Positions 35,969 through 48,624 are shown, counted from the stretch's first letter. The stretch is DNA of 64,000 nucleotides from Gibbula magus (GCA_936450465.1 OW388303.1:10943021-11007020); one strand, 5' to 3'. Program-made: numbers and translations. The notes: generated from the letters alone by a model not told the origin.

Positions 35969-38900
35969 ACTGAGCATGTTGTCTGTTCCAGTTAGCGTTG
36001 ATCCTTTACCTGTGCGACTCGCACATATTTCTTACAAGATAAAGACGTTAGAGATGTATTTGACTTAATTACTGATAGACAGGATGGTGTGGCAGGCATA
36101 CACATTAGATTGCATAATGTATACAAATAAAAAATACTGTTAACACACTTTTTATCCTCCAATGTATAAGAAACAAATTAAATCTATAATTACTGCGATA
36201 AGGAAAGGTAACTGTTTCAGCTTTATTTGAAAGACCCTGCTATAATAACTGCTTTAACAACATTCTGGACATGTTCGGTGCCAAGGTGGTCTAACGAAAC
36301 CTCCTGGTAGAAAACAAAGAGTACATTAATGATGTGGCTATTTGGGGATCACTCTTTCATTCAAGCCGAACTACACTGTTAGATGTATATGTTTTGAATA
36401 ATAATTCCAATGTTCTAGAATACATCTCACTTCTACTGATCTTTCATTGGAGATTTTTTTTTAGTTCAAAAGTAATCTGTCATTCTTCAATCCCATTTTA
36501 CATTGTTTTAATTGTGTTTCACGTTTGAAAAATATCAAACCAACATATCCGTTAAGACAATTTAACACAACTGAACACTCATAAAAGGAATATATGTACC
36601 AGGGATTAAAACATGTGTTCAAATATATATTTTCTAGCAGTGATTCAAACGACGGAGTTTGGGGAATTGTCCAACGAGTGTTCTGATATTGTGACCATCA
36701 ATGCTGTAAGCCAATGCCTAGATTTGCTATGAGATAATACTATTGGGGTAACAGGAAACAACAGTTCATTATCATTACAATATGTTTTATCAAATAAACG
36801 TGATGAGCAAAAATGCACCACACAAACATGAAAACAATATATTCTCTACTGAAGGAAAACAAGAAACTGATCAGTAAAATATTGACAAAGGGGTTTACGC
36901 TCCACATATTAATGCAAGATAATTAATCGTTATCAAATATTAGACACTGCATTAATAACAAATTTGTATTCATTTAAAATCCTCAAGGGTAAACTATCAG
37001 CATATTGACACTGTCATTTCAACTCTGATAGTTAATCCATGTATAATGTGTTTGGTTATATTGTTAGAGACAAAAACATGTTTATATTATTTGCCGATTC
37101 GCACTATCATATCACCAATCGTAACGTGGTTAATGAATATTAAGAGACAACACAAGAAAGAGTTTAAAGGGACTCGAAAATGTGCCAGTCATCCAGACAC
37201 ATTTCTATTGTAATAACATCTAAACTTTGATGAATAAATCAAACCAATAAATCGCTTTGGTCTAACGATGTTTTGTTTGTCATTAATTTGCAAAAGCAGC
37301 CATGTCTCAAGAATTGTCACTAAACATATCTAATTAATTCTATTAAATCAATTTAATTTATGTTTTCAAATTTCATAAGTATATTTTGAAACATACGAGA
37401 TGACTCTAAAAGTTGAGCTCAATCCTGAAAATAATGTCATGCATGAAAATATATATAAACTATATATATCACGGATATCTACGGGATTCCATCAGATCAT
37501 AAATGAGACACAACCCAAATTAGCAAATAAGCCTAAGGAACGAATCTATGATCTTATTTTCATGAGATTGTCGTACTACATGTATTAGAGGAAAATGGTG
37601 ATGGTCTGAAAGTCTAAAGTAAAATCACTCGAGTGAAATGTGCATCCTCAAAAGCAGATATAATTAAACGGAGAATTAAACTAATCGTGGCTAAAACTCC
37701 ACTGGCCTTTCCCCACATGAATTATTTAGTTTAAATGCGAAAGTATACCACACTGGAGCTCTGTACTGATATCATCAACAGCCAACGCTGTCATAATCTA
37801 ATTGCATTGACAAATAGTCACCTACCCTGTGTCGCCATTCTAACCTTTAACCAAAAAATCTATTTAAGTTTGGTAAGTATCTTGTTGATAATGAATCCAT
37901 CGTTGAGTAGTGATTCAGATACCTAGAACGTGATGTTCATCAGAACAATATCACCATCATATCCATACCTTCATTGTTAATAATTCATTATTAGAATTCA
38001 ATGTTGACATGTTGCGTATATATGCTTTCGCTGTTATGACACTTCTCATTTTGAAACACACATCCACTAAATTTCAATGACATCATCCACTGTGCTTTCG
38101 TATCAAGGGGTTACTATTTTATCATGTGGTATGTATCAGTGAATGTGTAGCATTCCATATACCATCATTAATTTGGTTTCATTTGACATTGATTACATTC
38201 AAAATTCTATTTCAACCATTCAGATTAATTCCGAGAGTCTATACGGCAGAAACTGTTGACTGAGACAGTCAACACAACAATTTAGCATATCTTAGATAAC
38301 ATCACTATAATCAAAGGTTAGCGCGTATAATCCAGTTTCAGATAAGCCATAGATTTTATGATATATAAAAACTATAGGAATTTAATTGTGTCCATACAAC
38401 GATGTAACTACAGCTTTAAGTTAAGTTAACCTTTACCAAATGTCACCGAATAAGAAACCTTGAATAAATCAACTTCTCATGTTTTGCGTCATGTTTCCTT
38501 TCCATTAAGTTCATTTTACAAATAAAATCAGGGGATATGCTTTTGCCTTTTTGTTCCTCGTTATTTTGTTTCTCTCAATAACATCACGGAGATAAAGATG
38601 ATTTACTGGTTTTAAATTGTTATATGTTTTATACTGAATAACTTCAGCTGGTTAAAAAAGGTTTTCCTTAGCTGACACAAATTGAAATTCTTGAAAGTAT
38701 GACAAAACACCATTTCAAATTCTCTATTTTGAAAGTTATGTGTGGGTGTTTTGAAACTAATGAGACATGCATTTTTGAAAGCTATTACGAGAGAATAATA
38801 ATGGCCTGTCATGAATCTTACATTACTTTTACGAAGGTATTATGCTCTGTGCTGCTCTCAAATTAATGTACTTGAACTGTTTCATCTTGAATAGGGTACA

Positions 38901-40129
38901 CTTTCAAACATATATTTTCGTTTTCCTACGATTTTTAGAAATTCAAATTGTGCCAAACGACGTAAATGTTTGCGAAGAAGCATACATATCAGCTCTGAAA
39001 CAAATATTTGAATAGAACATTTATCTATTTATTTATTTATTTATTTTAGAGATGTCTAGTTTGCTTAATGTGTGGATATATTCACACATTCTTACATCTA
39101 AATAGCCATAACCCTTAACATTTCTGTCGGTAATCTTTTGTTTGTATACTCTTTTTTATATTGAAACACCAGATAATTGTACAGGGCCTCAATCCCTAAT
39201 TGTCATGAACATATAAACATATCCGGATGATCATATACAATACATCATTTCTATCCAGACATATTCATTTCAGACAGTTCATATTCAGACGCATTAGAAA
39301 TAATCATGTTACTAACATCCAATTTCTAACATATTGGTCCATTAATTGACATATTTAGCTTAATAAAGTAAAGACATTCTTTACCAGTTAATAGTATCGT
39401 GACTGGATGTTCCGGACATAATTATCACAGTTTTTACTTATTCTTCAGGTTAATGCTGACATAAATACAACTGAAGAGTTGTTTTCGTCTTCTGATGCTC
39501 CCACTCAAACTACACACAGGAAGGCGTTGAAGAAGGGAGATTCGTTCCAACATAATCCCTTTAAGCAAGTCTTTTGTTATGGAATACAATACAACATATT
39601 GCTTGTTGCCATTCAGGGGTGTTTTCATACGTGATAGAAGGGGGTCTGGGTTAGAATGAATGAAAGCAAGATGGGTATTAGATGCCTTATCACTGATTCC
39701 AAAGCTCATAATTTACCAACATTATTCAGTAATAGTCCTTATCATTGATTCCAAAGCTCATAATTCACCAACATTATTCAGTAACATTCCTTATCTTTGA
39801 TTTAGCTAGGAAATCCCGCCCTGGGACATTATAAGAATGTGTGCTATTCCAGATGCAATCCCAAATAGTACAATGTCGATTTGTTCACTTAAGAATTGAA
39901 TGTCAGTATGTGTGTTTGCACTGGAAAATGAACGATGTCAAAGTGTTATTCAAACTCCCGTGAACATCAATCATCAGGTGGCTCTTTCAGAAAAAAATCA
40001 ATGTGCACTATTGCAAATAATTGGATCTAGATTATATCACAATGTATGTATTTCTAATGCATTCAGAGAGATACTGGCTAGCTGGCTGATAAAACTAGCT
40101 TTCCTACAGGTTGTTTGACCTCGTTTTTG

Positions 40130-40260
40130 TGAAGTATTGGTGGCTGGGGGATACGCTCTTGGGACAGTCATTGCCGGCTCCGAGGGAGTCGGTTTGAAAC
40201 CCGTAATGGACTCAAACAGTGTGTCTATGTATTTGTGTATGTGGTATCCCAAATATTACA
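40130..40260 (+). mobile_element. tRNA-derived SINE, copy B
   Basis: This is the counterpart of 30405-30560 with a more damaged head: box A TGGCTGGGGGATACGC and box B GGTTTGAAACCCG. It confirms that the SINE was present in the ancestral unit. Confidence 0.55.
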
Positions 40261-40548
40261 ATGTCACTGTGCGAGGTTATCTTGTTTATGTCAACTTTGT
40301 ATGGTAATCGTTTTAATTACTAAAATTTTCATAGAGAAATTCTTATCCCCTCCAAGTGTAATGCCATCATTATGAGAGTAGTGAAACAGTTGGTATCCCA
40401 CAAGAAAAAAACGAATTAAATACTGATACCATTCAGGAGTTTCATGAATATTGCATTACACCCATCTCGTTTAAACTATCTGTAATTTTATACGCCCCAT
40501 TAGTCCACCATTATGTCTGGGGATCTACTGATTGAGGTCAGTCTCACC

Positions 40549-40561
40549 TGACCTTTGACCT
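40549..40561 (-). promoter_or_regulatory. DR1 nuclear-receptor-type site, copy B
   Basis: The same perfect AGGTCAAAGGTCA as in unit A, unchanged although neighbouring bases differ between the copies. Confidence 0.3.
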
Positions 40562-41232
40562 GATTTGACCGATCAAACAAATAAGAGACAGGAAGTCCCA
40601 CTAACCTCGTCAATTAAAAAAATAAATTGCCTGAGTTGATATTGTTTATGGAAAACGTGACGCCAAGGGAGCCCGACCAGAAGCAAAGATATGACATATG
40701 AAACAAACCCAAAGGAGAATGTCAACAACATATTATCGATACTATATCATACATTTGTTGCTCATTAAATTTGTTTTGATACAGTGTTATAATATTTCAA
40801 AAATTTTCGCATTTTTTCATTAAATAAGATACATGTACACTAAAACAGATGTCTTTCTTAAGATTCTGTAGCATTCTCCCTAACTGGTGTTAGTTCTTCC
40901 CACATTACAACAGAGGGAATTGACCTGAGTAAGTTAACATCTTAGGGGAGATAATTTCAGCCAACATGTCTTGTTTCTGTGTTACAAATAGTCACCATGT
41001 AGTCAGATATATATGTGATGATCAAGAACATTTGTCTCAAGATTTTAGGAAGCTATTTTGTCAAAACATGGGGTGCATCTGTCTCGACAATATGGATTCA
41101 TTGAATCATTTGGGCCCAGATGCTGAAGACGTTATTGAATGGATACATTTAGCTTCGTGATGTCTCCTTGAGAAGCTTTACCAAAATAGACCTTTGATAT
41201 AATCGTATCAATCCATCCAGGCGATGTAAATG

Positions 41233-41408
41233 TCCTCCTACTCAATCTAAATCAGATATGTTTCATTCACGTTCTCAATGGCATTGTTACAGCATTTTGT
41301 CTACAACCCTGACATTTTCAATAATGTTCAAATACTTTGTGCTGGCATATTTACTTCTTCTCAAAAGTTTAAACTAGGTATGTATGGAAGAACAAATTCA
41401 TATGAAAA

Positions 41409-41442
<34 letters not shown>

Positions 41443-41786
41443 ATAAAAATGAGTCGTTTCTCACGTAAGTAAGGTTATATATAGAAAAGAGTAAACATCA
41501 GATGGGTTTGTCCTCCTACTCAATCTAAATCAGATATGTTTCATTCACGTTCTCAATGGCATTGTTACAGCATTTTGTCTACAACCCTGACATTTTCAAT
41601 AATGTTCAAATACTTTGTGCTGGCATATTTACTTCTTCTCAAAAGTTTAAACTAGGTATGTATGGAAGAACAAATTCATATGAAAAGAATATATATATAT
41701 ATATATATATATATAAACATAAAAATGAGTCGTTTCTCACGTAAGTAAGGTTATATATAGAAAAGAGTAAACATCAGATGGGTTTG
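41233..41786 (+). repeat. 278-bp near-perfect tandem duplication
   Basis: Copy 1 (41233-41510) and copy 2 (41511-41786) begin TCCTCCTACTCAATCTAAAT and end GAGTAAACATCAGATGGGTT TG. They differ only in the length of an internal (AT)n run (about 41409-41440 and 41689-41715). The last 35 or so bases of each copy are the end of the Penelope-like element, so the duplication happened at or after that insertion. Confidence 0.85.
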
Positions 41787-42838
41787 ACTGGATCAATCTT
41801 CTTTAATACGATGAGCTCATTTCGACCAGTATATCGGTCTTTTCAAGTATGTTTAGACAAGTGGAAGATCGCATATATATATATACACAATGTATACATG
41901 AACAAGAACAATAAATAATTACAACATCAATATCCTTACATGGTATTAAGACATGGTCATTGTTTGATAATCACGCACGTCATAATTGCCTCGAGCACAC
42001 TAATTGGGTGTGACTCTAGAACAATGTAGCTTTGTGAGGATTAATGAGTCTGTCTCATTAATCACAAGGTAGACACAAGCATGAATTTACATGTAATCAC
42101 TTCATTCTGTGAACTAACTGTTAAGTGAGGGGCAGTATTTTTTTTAATAAAAAATGCTTCTTTGGTTTCTAAAGTTAAGCTTGAATTGTCTGATTTGGAA
42201 AATACTTTATAGAACGGGAAGATGATAAATTGTCCATTGTTGCAATCTGCTATATGTTTGCTTATTTTTAGGTGACGGAGATTAGGGTCATTTATTTGTT
42301 GTTTGAGGATCCTTACCCTAGCTTGAAGATTGCTTGTTTGGCCAATATAAGTGAGATTACATTTGGGACAGAGGATTGCATAAATTACATTTTTAGATTT
42401 GCAACTCATTTGGTGTTTAACTTTAAAAGTTTGTCCATTTTCAAATTGGAATTCTTGGCCTTCCATAATCAGTGGGCAGGTACCACATCTCTTATCTTGA
42501 CATTTTGAAACTTCGGGCTGAGTTTCATTATTGCTGTATTTTGCTCTTGTGAGTATTTTTTTCAAGTTATTTGGCTGTCGTTTACTTTTGATTATAGTGG
42601 TTTTATCAAGCATAGCTTTAAGCCTTTTGTCTTGTGTTAGAATGTCTTAATACCATGTAAGGATATTGATGTTGTAATTATTTATTGTTCTTGTTCATGT
42701 ATATATATATATGCGATCTTCCACTTGTCTAAACATACTTGAAAAGACCGATATACTGGTCGAAATGAGCTCATCGTATTAAAGAAGATTGATCCAGTCA
42801 AACCCATATGATGTTTACTCTTTTCTATATATATATAT
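41752..42838 (-). mobile_element. Penelope-like retroelement, 5'-truncated, with inverted terminal repeats
   Basis: Arms of about 195 bases (41752-41952 and 42645-42838, sharing AGTAAACATCAGATGGGTTT, TTTCGACCAGTATATCGGTC and TTACATGGTATTAAGAC) are inverted around the 3' part of a Penelope-type coding region read on the minus strand. Terminal repeats in inverted orientation and 5' truncation are typical of Penelope-like elements. Unit A lacks the element: its flanks there read straight into the TCCGATCGACCATGTTTGGC Tc1 relic. Confidence 0.8.
42062..42613 (-). CDS. GIY-YIG endonuclease domain of a Penelope-like element (partial ORF, 183+ aa)
   Basis: This is the C-terminal part of a Penelope-type polyprotein; the reverse transcriptase half is missing. 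The frame is open upstream of the ATG at 42613 (ILTQDKRLKA), so the true protein began further 5' and the ATG is not its natural start. Residues 38-46 carry the Cys linker (KCQDKRCGTC). The GIY-YIG core follows: NVIYAI at 75-80, YIGQT at 89-93 and the Arg region at 99-101, with KHIADC at 119-124 and ETKEAFFI at 149-156 holding the expected acidic residue. In related elements I would expect a His near residue 103, where this copy has Leu. In autonomous elements the domain nicks DNA to start target-primed reverse transcription. The open frame suggests a fairly recent copy. Confidence 0.85.
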   Translation of the reverse strand: MLDKTTIIKSKRQPNNLKKILTRAKYSNNETQPEVSKCQDKRCGTCPLIMEGQEFQFENGQTFKVKHQMSCKSKNVIYAILCPKCNLTYIGQTSNLQARVRILKQQINDPNLRHLKISKHIADCNNGQFIIFPFYKVFSKSDNSSLTLETKEAFFIKKNTAPHLTVSSQNEVITCKFMLVSTL

Positions 42839-42840
42839 AA

Positions 42841-43050
42841 TCCGATCGACCATGTTTGGCACATGCCTGGATGTCAAGTGTATGCAGGAACGTCTAGCTA
42901 TCACGACCTGTCATGCTTCGCGACCTGCCATGCTTCGCGACCTGTCATGCTTCGTGACATCGATAATACTCTGCTTCAGGAATGGCAGAACATCCCATTG
43001 ACATTATTGATAGTATTTGACATTCCGCGGTGGACAATGCAGTTGGAGAG
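42841..43050 (+). pseudogene. Tc1-like transposase C-terminal fragment, copy B
   Basis: It begins with TCCGATCGACCATGTTTGGC, as in A at 32.53 kb, and ends with the LLQEWQNIP signature. A CGACCTG(T/C)CATGCTTCG unit is repeated three times inside, an expansion not present to the same extent in unit A. The upstream part was displaced by the Penelope-like insertion. Confidence 0.65.
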
Positions 43051-43295
43051 GATGTAGTATTTATATATATATTGTGTTACTATTATGAGCATCAAGTATT
43101 ACATTTTATTTATTGTCTGCTATATAAAATGTTTTTAATATTCAGTCCTATACCTATACGAAATATACAAAACGTTATAAGCGTTACTGTTTTATCGAGA
43201 AGTAATGACTGATGCCGAAAAATACCATTTTAATGGTTATCGTTTCAGTATAGTGGCGATATAAAGGTTTGAAAGGTAAAAAGTGATGTCTGATC

Positions 43296-43605
43296 CAAAA
43301 CCGGACAATATATCGCGATTGGCGCGCGTCAAACAGTAATAAATAGGTTTGGAACAAACAGAAAGAAAAATTTGGGTTAATGATATTCAATAGGTCATAT
43401 AATTACTGTGCATGACAATGTGGTGTGTAATTTCGGTGTCTTCACATGCATAATGATGTTACTACAATGTATATGTTCATTGAAAACTAGTAATTATGAT
43501 ATATTTGGCAATTGGGGATGCATATGAATGTTGAGTGAACTTATTTGAACTCAAATTAGCACATATTGTATTTTGGCCGTAATTAAAGCCGAATAAAATA
43601 TTATG
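43296..43605 (-). repeat. dispersed repeat, related to 59.85-60.16 kb
   Basis: AAACCGGACAAT, GGCGCGCGTCAAAC, AGGTCATATAA, GTGTGTAATTTCGGTGT and AAGCCGAATAAAATATTAT occur in the same order in 59.85-60.16 kb. The family is unknown and it is non-coding. The strand assignment is arbitrary. Confidence 0.5.
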
Positions 43606-44559
43606 AAACTAAATGGATAAATCATTTTTTTGAAATAATATAAGTGTTTGGTTCCAAATGATACATTTTATTCTTATACTATGTGATATAAATCAAATGT
43701 TCATGTAATATGAACACTTTTTTAATTACAGATATTTCCACATGGCACGTTATGGTAAACATGAATAAATTTTCATAAAGGAAATCATATCAATACCAAT
43801 GACATATAAACAAAATACTGCATAACTGACCATTTGACCTCAATGTGACATTATCATCTGAAGCAATTGCCCTCTTTAACGTAACAAAGTTTTCAAAACA
43901 GCAACGCATGCCGAGTATTAGTCCACTTGTTGAGGAAACGTTATATACATGTAGTCAGTTACAATGGGTTGTAGTCTTATGGGAAATTCACTTACTGTAT
44001 AATATTCATTTAGAAATCCTAATTTTCCAAAAAAAGGATTTCACAGCCATCGAAAGTTTGAATATAATACAGGGTATCAATCCTAACCCAGCTGGGATCC
44101 GTGATCAATCTGTGTTAATATCAACAGATGAACCATTCAGTGAAATATTGATTGAAGTCATTGTTGGTTATAGTTGGTTATAGCAATGTGCTCTTTACCA
44201 AAGGAAACTATCAAAATGAAATTTCTAATTCAACAGTTTCAAGCTTTGTCAAAATCATTTACACACTTGCCCTAAAACATATACATATAATGTGTAATGA
44301 GACAAAGAAGTACCATTGACAAATATATGTCATATATGTGTTTATATGCCAAAAAACGAATTAATATCCTTGCTTTTTGGGGAAATCATTTACACAAAGC
44401 TGTAGGAGGGGAAAACGGAATAATCAAAGTAACTCAAAAACAAACAAAAACATCTGTGTATGTTACTGCTTACAGGACAGTCAAAACACTACTTAAACAG
44501 ACAGCAATTCGACCCAAAGTATAGACAGTCAAAACTGTTTAGGTAAGTTAAGCTTCGAG

Positions 44560-44730
44560 AACAACTATACTACTGCGGACAGACTCGCCGTCTCGAAGTT
44601 TGTGTTTAATCTAAATTATCTGTGTTCCTCCTGATGAAAGAGTAAGCACCTATACCGAAACGTCGTGTATGGTCACAATATCCAAGTTCGTATACAGAAA
44701 TGCTTACTTTACTTTTGTATTTCACTTCAA
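44560..44730 (+). mobile_element. Penelope-type terminal repeat fragment with hammerhead-like core
   Basis: CTGATGA (44631-44637) and CGAAAC (44656-44661), followed by GTC, match the conserved core of hammerhead ribozymes, which Penelope-like terminal repeats are known to carry. A strong stem II cannot be drawn in the 19 bases between the two motifs, so activity is doubtful. The neighbouring TATACCGAAACGTCG is shared with the foldback at 34.2 kb. Confidence 0.45.
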
Positions 44731-44937
44731 AAGCTTGATCTGCCTACGTATATTGTTTCCAAGTGACAACATTCAGAAAAAGTAAACTGAATGTAATGCC
44801 AAACTGACGAGTCGGATATCCACTCAGCCTCGTCCGCAAGGGTATTTCTATTTGCTTGGCTCCAACAACTCCCTGACTATGTTTCCAGCTTCGCCTAGTA
44901 TCACTCTATAAATAACCAACAAAATAAATAACTTTAA

Positions 44938-45138
44938 ATGGAGCAAAATTGGCAGTGCCCTGATGAGAAATCCGTCAAATGGCAACACAATGCTTTATTT
45001 AGCGAGTTACTAACCTTCAGCGAACAATTGATTACAAAATCAAGGGATTGTTGGAGCGATGCGGATATAAATATCCTTATGGAGCGGATGACATCAAGTC
45101 TTCAGAGATACACTAACCATGCAGAAAGGATTTATTGA
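44938..45138 (+). other. 66-residue open frame of unknown status
   Basis: The composition is protein-like (Trp, Glu and Ser rich, for example WSDADINILMERMTSSLQRY), and a CTATAAATA string lies 25-35 bases upstream. No homologous family is recognised and no splice partners were found. It follows a Penelope-type terminal fragment, so it could be the start of a truncated element's coding region. Chance remains likely. Confidence 0.2.
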
Positions 45139-45139
45139 A

Positions 45140-48100
45140 TCAGTTTCACTGTTGTCATTAGTTGGAGTTCTGGAGTAAATGGTGTAAATATAATTGCAAC
45201 AGAGTTCTAATGCACCTTTCTCAAGCAATATTAACAATGATTATTTGCACTCAATATTTAGAGATTTTTCAAAGTCCCTTTTTATGTTAATGATAGAATT
45301 TAAGAAACGAATATCACTGATACTTTCAAAGGATGATTCAGTTTGAATTGTAGTGATTTTATTAACTATATTTACATAGAATAATAACCTTTGTCTCGAA
45401 TATCTTTCAGTACGTAGCGCTCTGTTTTCTTAGGCTGACCTACTCTTGGCCCTTGTTTCCGCAGTGAGCTTAAACTAACAATGCAGTGTTTCTGAGTAGC
45501 TATTTTAATTCTGTGGTAGCTACAGACTAAACCGAATTAAGCAAACGTATGAAAGAATCAAAATTACTCTTGTTCAATGGATACAGTGTAAATTGTAAAG
45601 ATAACTGTTGGTTGTTAGAATTGAAGAAATAAGGTTATTGTGTACATCTATGTCGTCGTCCTCTTATTTCCTGTCGATGTGATCTGTTGATATGAGCTAG
45701 GAATTACATTTACTTCCAAACTGATGACATATATAGAATATACTAAATTAATATGATCATGTTAAATAAAAGAGTTAATGATTCGGTATTAAAGGAGCGA
45801 AAGCGAATTTGATAGCAAAGTATTTACTAGTTTAATAACTATGGTATTATATGTAAGTATTCTGTTTATTACTTGCCCAAGCTAATCAAACGAAATTACC
45901 GACAGTTTGCTACACATATACCACAAGAAACCTTTATGATATTGAAAAACCCAGAAATTGTAAATTTGATAAGAAATATTGGAGCATATCAGCCTGAGCA
46001 AGGAAACTAAATGAAATTTTATAAACTGTTATACAGAGAATAGTGTACGAGAGTACATGTCATACTACAATGTGTGTTTACGACACTAGTATTTCACGAA
46101 CAAGAGCATGTGATAAAGCGATAATCAGGCACGAGTGTCATAAACTAAGTGTGCCAAGAACACGAATATAAGTTTCTATTAATGACTTGTGTCATGAAAT
46201 TGAGGAAAATACGCAAACATCAACGTTTCAGCATATGCTGGTTACCTACAACACAAGGTAACGTCATTGAGCAATAACAAGTCCAAGAATTCTTAATGAT
46301 GTTACAATGACAAAGTGATAATGTGATCAATTATCGTTTGATCAATTATGTATCCAGTTTGAAAAGTTGAATGATAAGATACTCTGTATGTAATAAACGA
46401 CTACGTCTTTAATTGGTATAAAATTTGAATTGATCTTCTTTCAGTAAAAATATCACTTTTATATTGCAAAGTAAGATGTTTATGCTAGCTTTCAATTACT
46501 TCAAAATCACTTGGCAAGCTCGTTATTTTTATACAATATGTAAGGAATATGTGTGGGAGTTTCATTGAACTAGTTTTAATGCTATATATATATTCAATTC
46601 AAGTCTGACTTTTAAAATACAATGATGACATTTAAAGCAAATTTCTTTTAAATTCAAGTGAACACGAGATCCTACTGCACATTCATTTAAGAAGATGATA
46701 AAAACTATTCGAATTATATGACAATTTTATTTGAATATATCCGTAATACCAAACCTAAACATATATTTTTCTGATCGTTATAAAATGAAGAAACTAGTGT
46801 CTTATTTTTATGTCTTTTATTTTTCTTGTGGATAGTTTTTCGAACTACTTGACAAGCTAGTAATCTATTTACAGATACAATTATTGCAATGTATGACGCG
46901 TTTTGGGTACCTCAGTGGTTCAGTATCTATGGCAACGTTTCAAAACTATTATGATATTGCCTCATAATATCATCATTTTATAATAATGTACTATGTACAA
47001 GTTTAAGCGTTTTTGTGGAGAAGCAGTCTAACATGAAACTGTTCCAAATTTGCTGTGGGTAGGTAGGGTTTAGTATCTATAGATGTCTCACTCTGCCAAC
47101 ACTCCTGTGGCCAATCGACCTTGACATTTTTAAGCTGTAGGCAGAATGAGATGTATTCAGAATGAGAGGACACCTGGTTGAATATTTGATGTACTTCAAC
47201 ATTTAAGAAATATGTTCAGTGTCACCAACGAGTCGCCATTTCAAGTCGACATTTGGAGGCTTTAGTGCAATAACTGTCCAAATGCTGCGGCAAATTTTCT
47301 TCCTGACATTCATGTAGTTCTGTGACATAGTGCATAACACAAGTGATTCAGTATGTTCAACTTATATACAAATCATGTTATATGGTACACATCAGACATG
47401 TCAAGTCAAGTGATTAAAATTGTGAGTTACACGTGTGATTTATTTTTGCCCAAGGCATACGAACATTTCTTTATGGGCTTACTAGTCAAGTTTACTAGCG
47501 TACTCTTTGTTTGAATTGGAATCAACCAATTAACCTTTGAACGACGTCTTCTCAGAAACAAGTTCACACAGAAACATAAACTTTCCAGGATAGCATATTC
47601 GTACATGTATAAGACTTAAGGTCTTCATTTTGTCCCAAATCAAATATGGGGGTCGCCATTTTGTGGTAATATCAAACCTTATATTTTGACAATACTAAAT
47701 TTATTAGATGACCACCAGAAGACTGATATGAAATTTATAGCAGGGTATTTTGTTTAGCTTCTGTACCTTTCTTGACATTGGGGCAGTCGCTAATACGTTA
47801 ATTAGTTCGAACATATGCAGGCGCAACCAGTGGAGTAGGAGAGGGAGTCTGTGGTTGGATGGGAGTATTCAGGCGGAGAAGTAGGAGGTTAAAACTTGGA
47901 GATGCAGGTTTTTGTGTGAATTACTTCTCTAAATATATACATTTAAGTGTACTGAAAGTAAAAGATGAGTTGTAAATATTATACCATTTTATATAAAGAT
48001 TTTGGGAAATTGTCGACACCATAAGATCGGTCACCAAGAGCATTTCATGACAAGGCAACCGATTTTCTTAAGTAATGGATTTGTTATGCACTGGCACTGA

Positions 48101-48620
48101 ACAATGTTGGTTACTGTGGGTTTTTCGGCAATGGCAAGGTATAGTGCTTAATCTGCAAAAGTATTTATTTCAGTTTTTAACATTAAAGAGCACACACTTA
48201 CTTGATGGTATATTTTAATTCCAAACCACATTCCTTCGTGGAGTTTCACATTTTAGTCACAATGTTTATCTGCAGTTATTAATCAATCTTAGTTTTTCAC
48301 ATAATAGTTTTTTTAATGTCTTCGCGTACCATCAATTCCTCATTTATCATTAGGTTCTTACGGTTCTGTGATTCCAGATGTTTTGTTTTAGGGTCCTCTC
48401 ATAATCTGTGCTTTCATAACATGGCAGCATATATTCTGATCACGATGAGTTCGGGTATATTGAATGGCGCCATGCAATGTCCATTGTATTTGGTGACAAG
48501 GTTCTGATGAGTGGGGCATCGTATGAAACAGCACACACGCAATTTCCTCTGCACAGACGACTCTTAGACTGTCTTTAAGTGTATACGTGGCTAGAAATCC
48601 GGAATAGGGATTAATAATGC
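45140..48620. other. intergenic DNA with an old repeat at 46.07-46.26 kb
   Basis: Apart from the block near 46.07-46.26 kb that resembles 3.28-3.44 kb (TTTACGACACTAGTATTTC, GAACAAGAGCA), nothing recognisable was seen. No gene is supported. Confidence 0.35.
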
Positions 48621-48624
48621 ATTA

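Larger units (their letters stand above)
33800..44340 (+). repeat. unit B of the ancient direct duplication
   Basis: Collinear with unit A (see that entry). Private changes in B are a foldback insertion at 34.15-34.34, a 109-bp TTAA MITE at 35.86-35.97, a 278-bp tandem duplication at 41.23-41.79 and the Penelope-like element at 41.75-42.84 kb. Outside these, B looks like the simpler, shorter version of the unit. Confidence 0.8.

Noticed and set aside
31976..41160. Conserved peptide AEDVIE(C/W)I(Q/H)LAS before a stop in both duplication units (31976-32020 and 41116-41160)
   Set aside because: The differences between copies mostly change amino acids and upstream frames are unrelated, so the match reflects duplicated DNA, not coding constraint.
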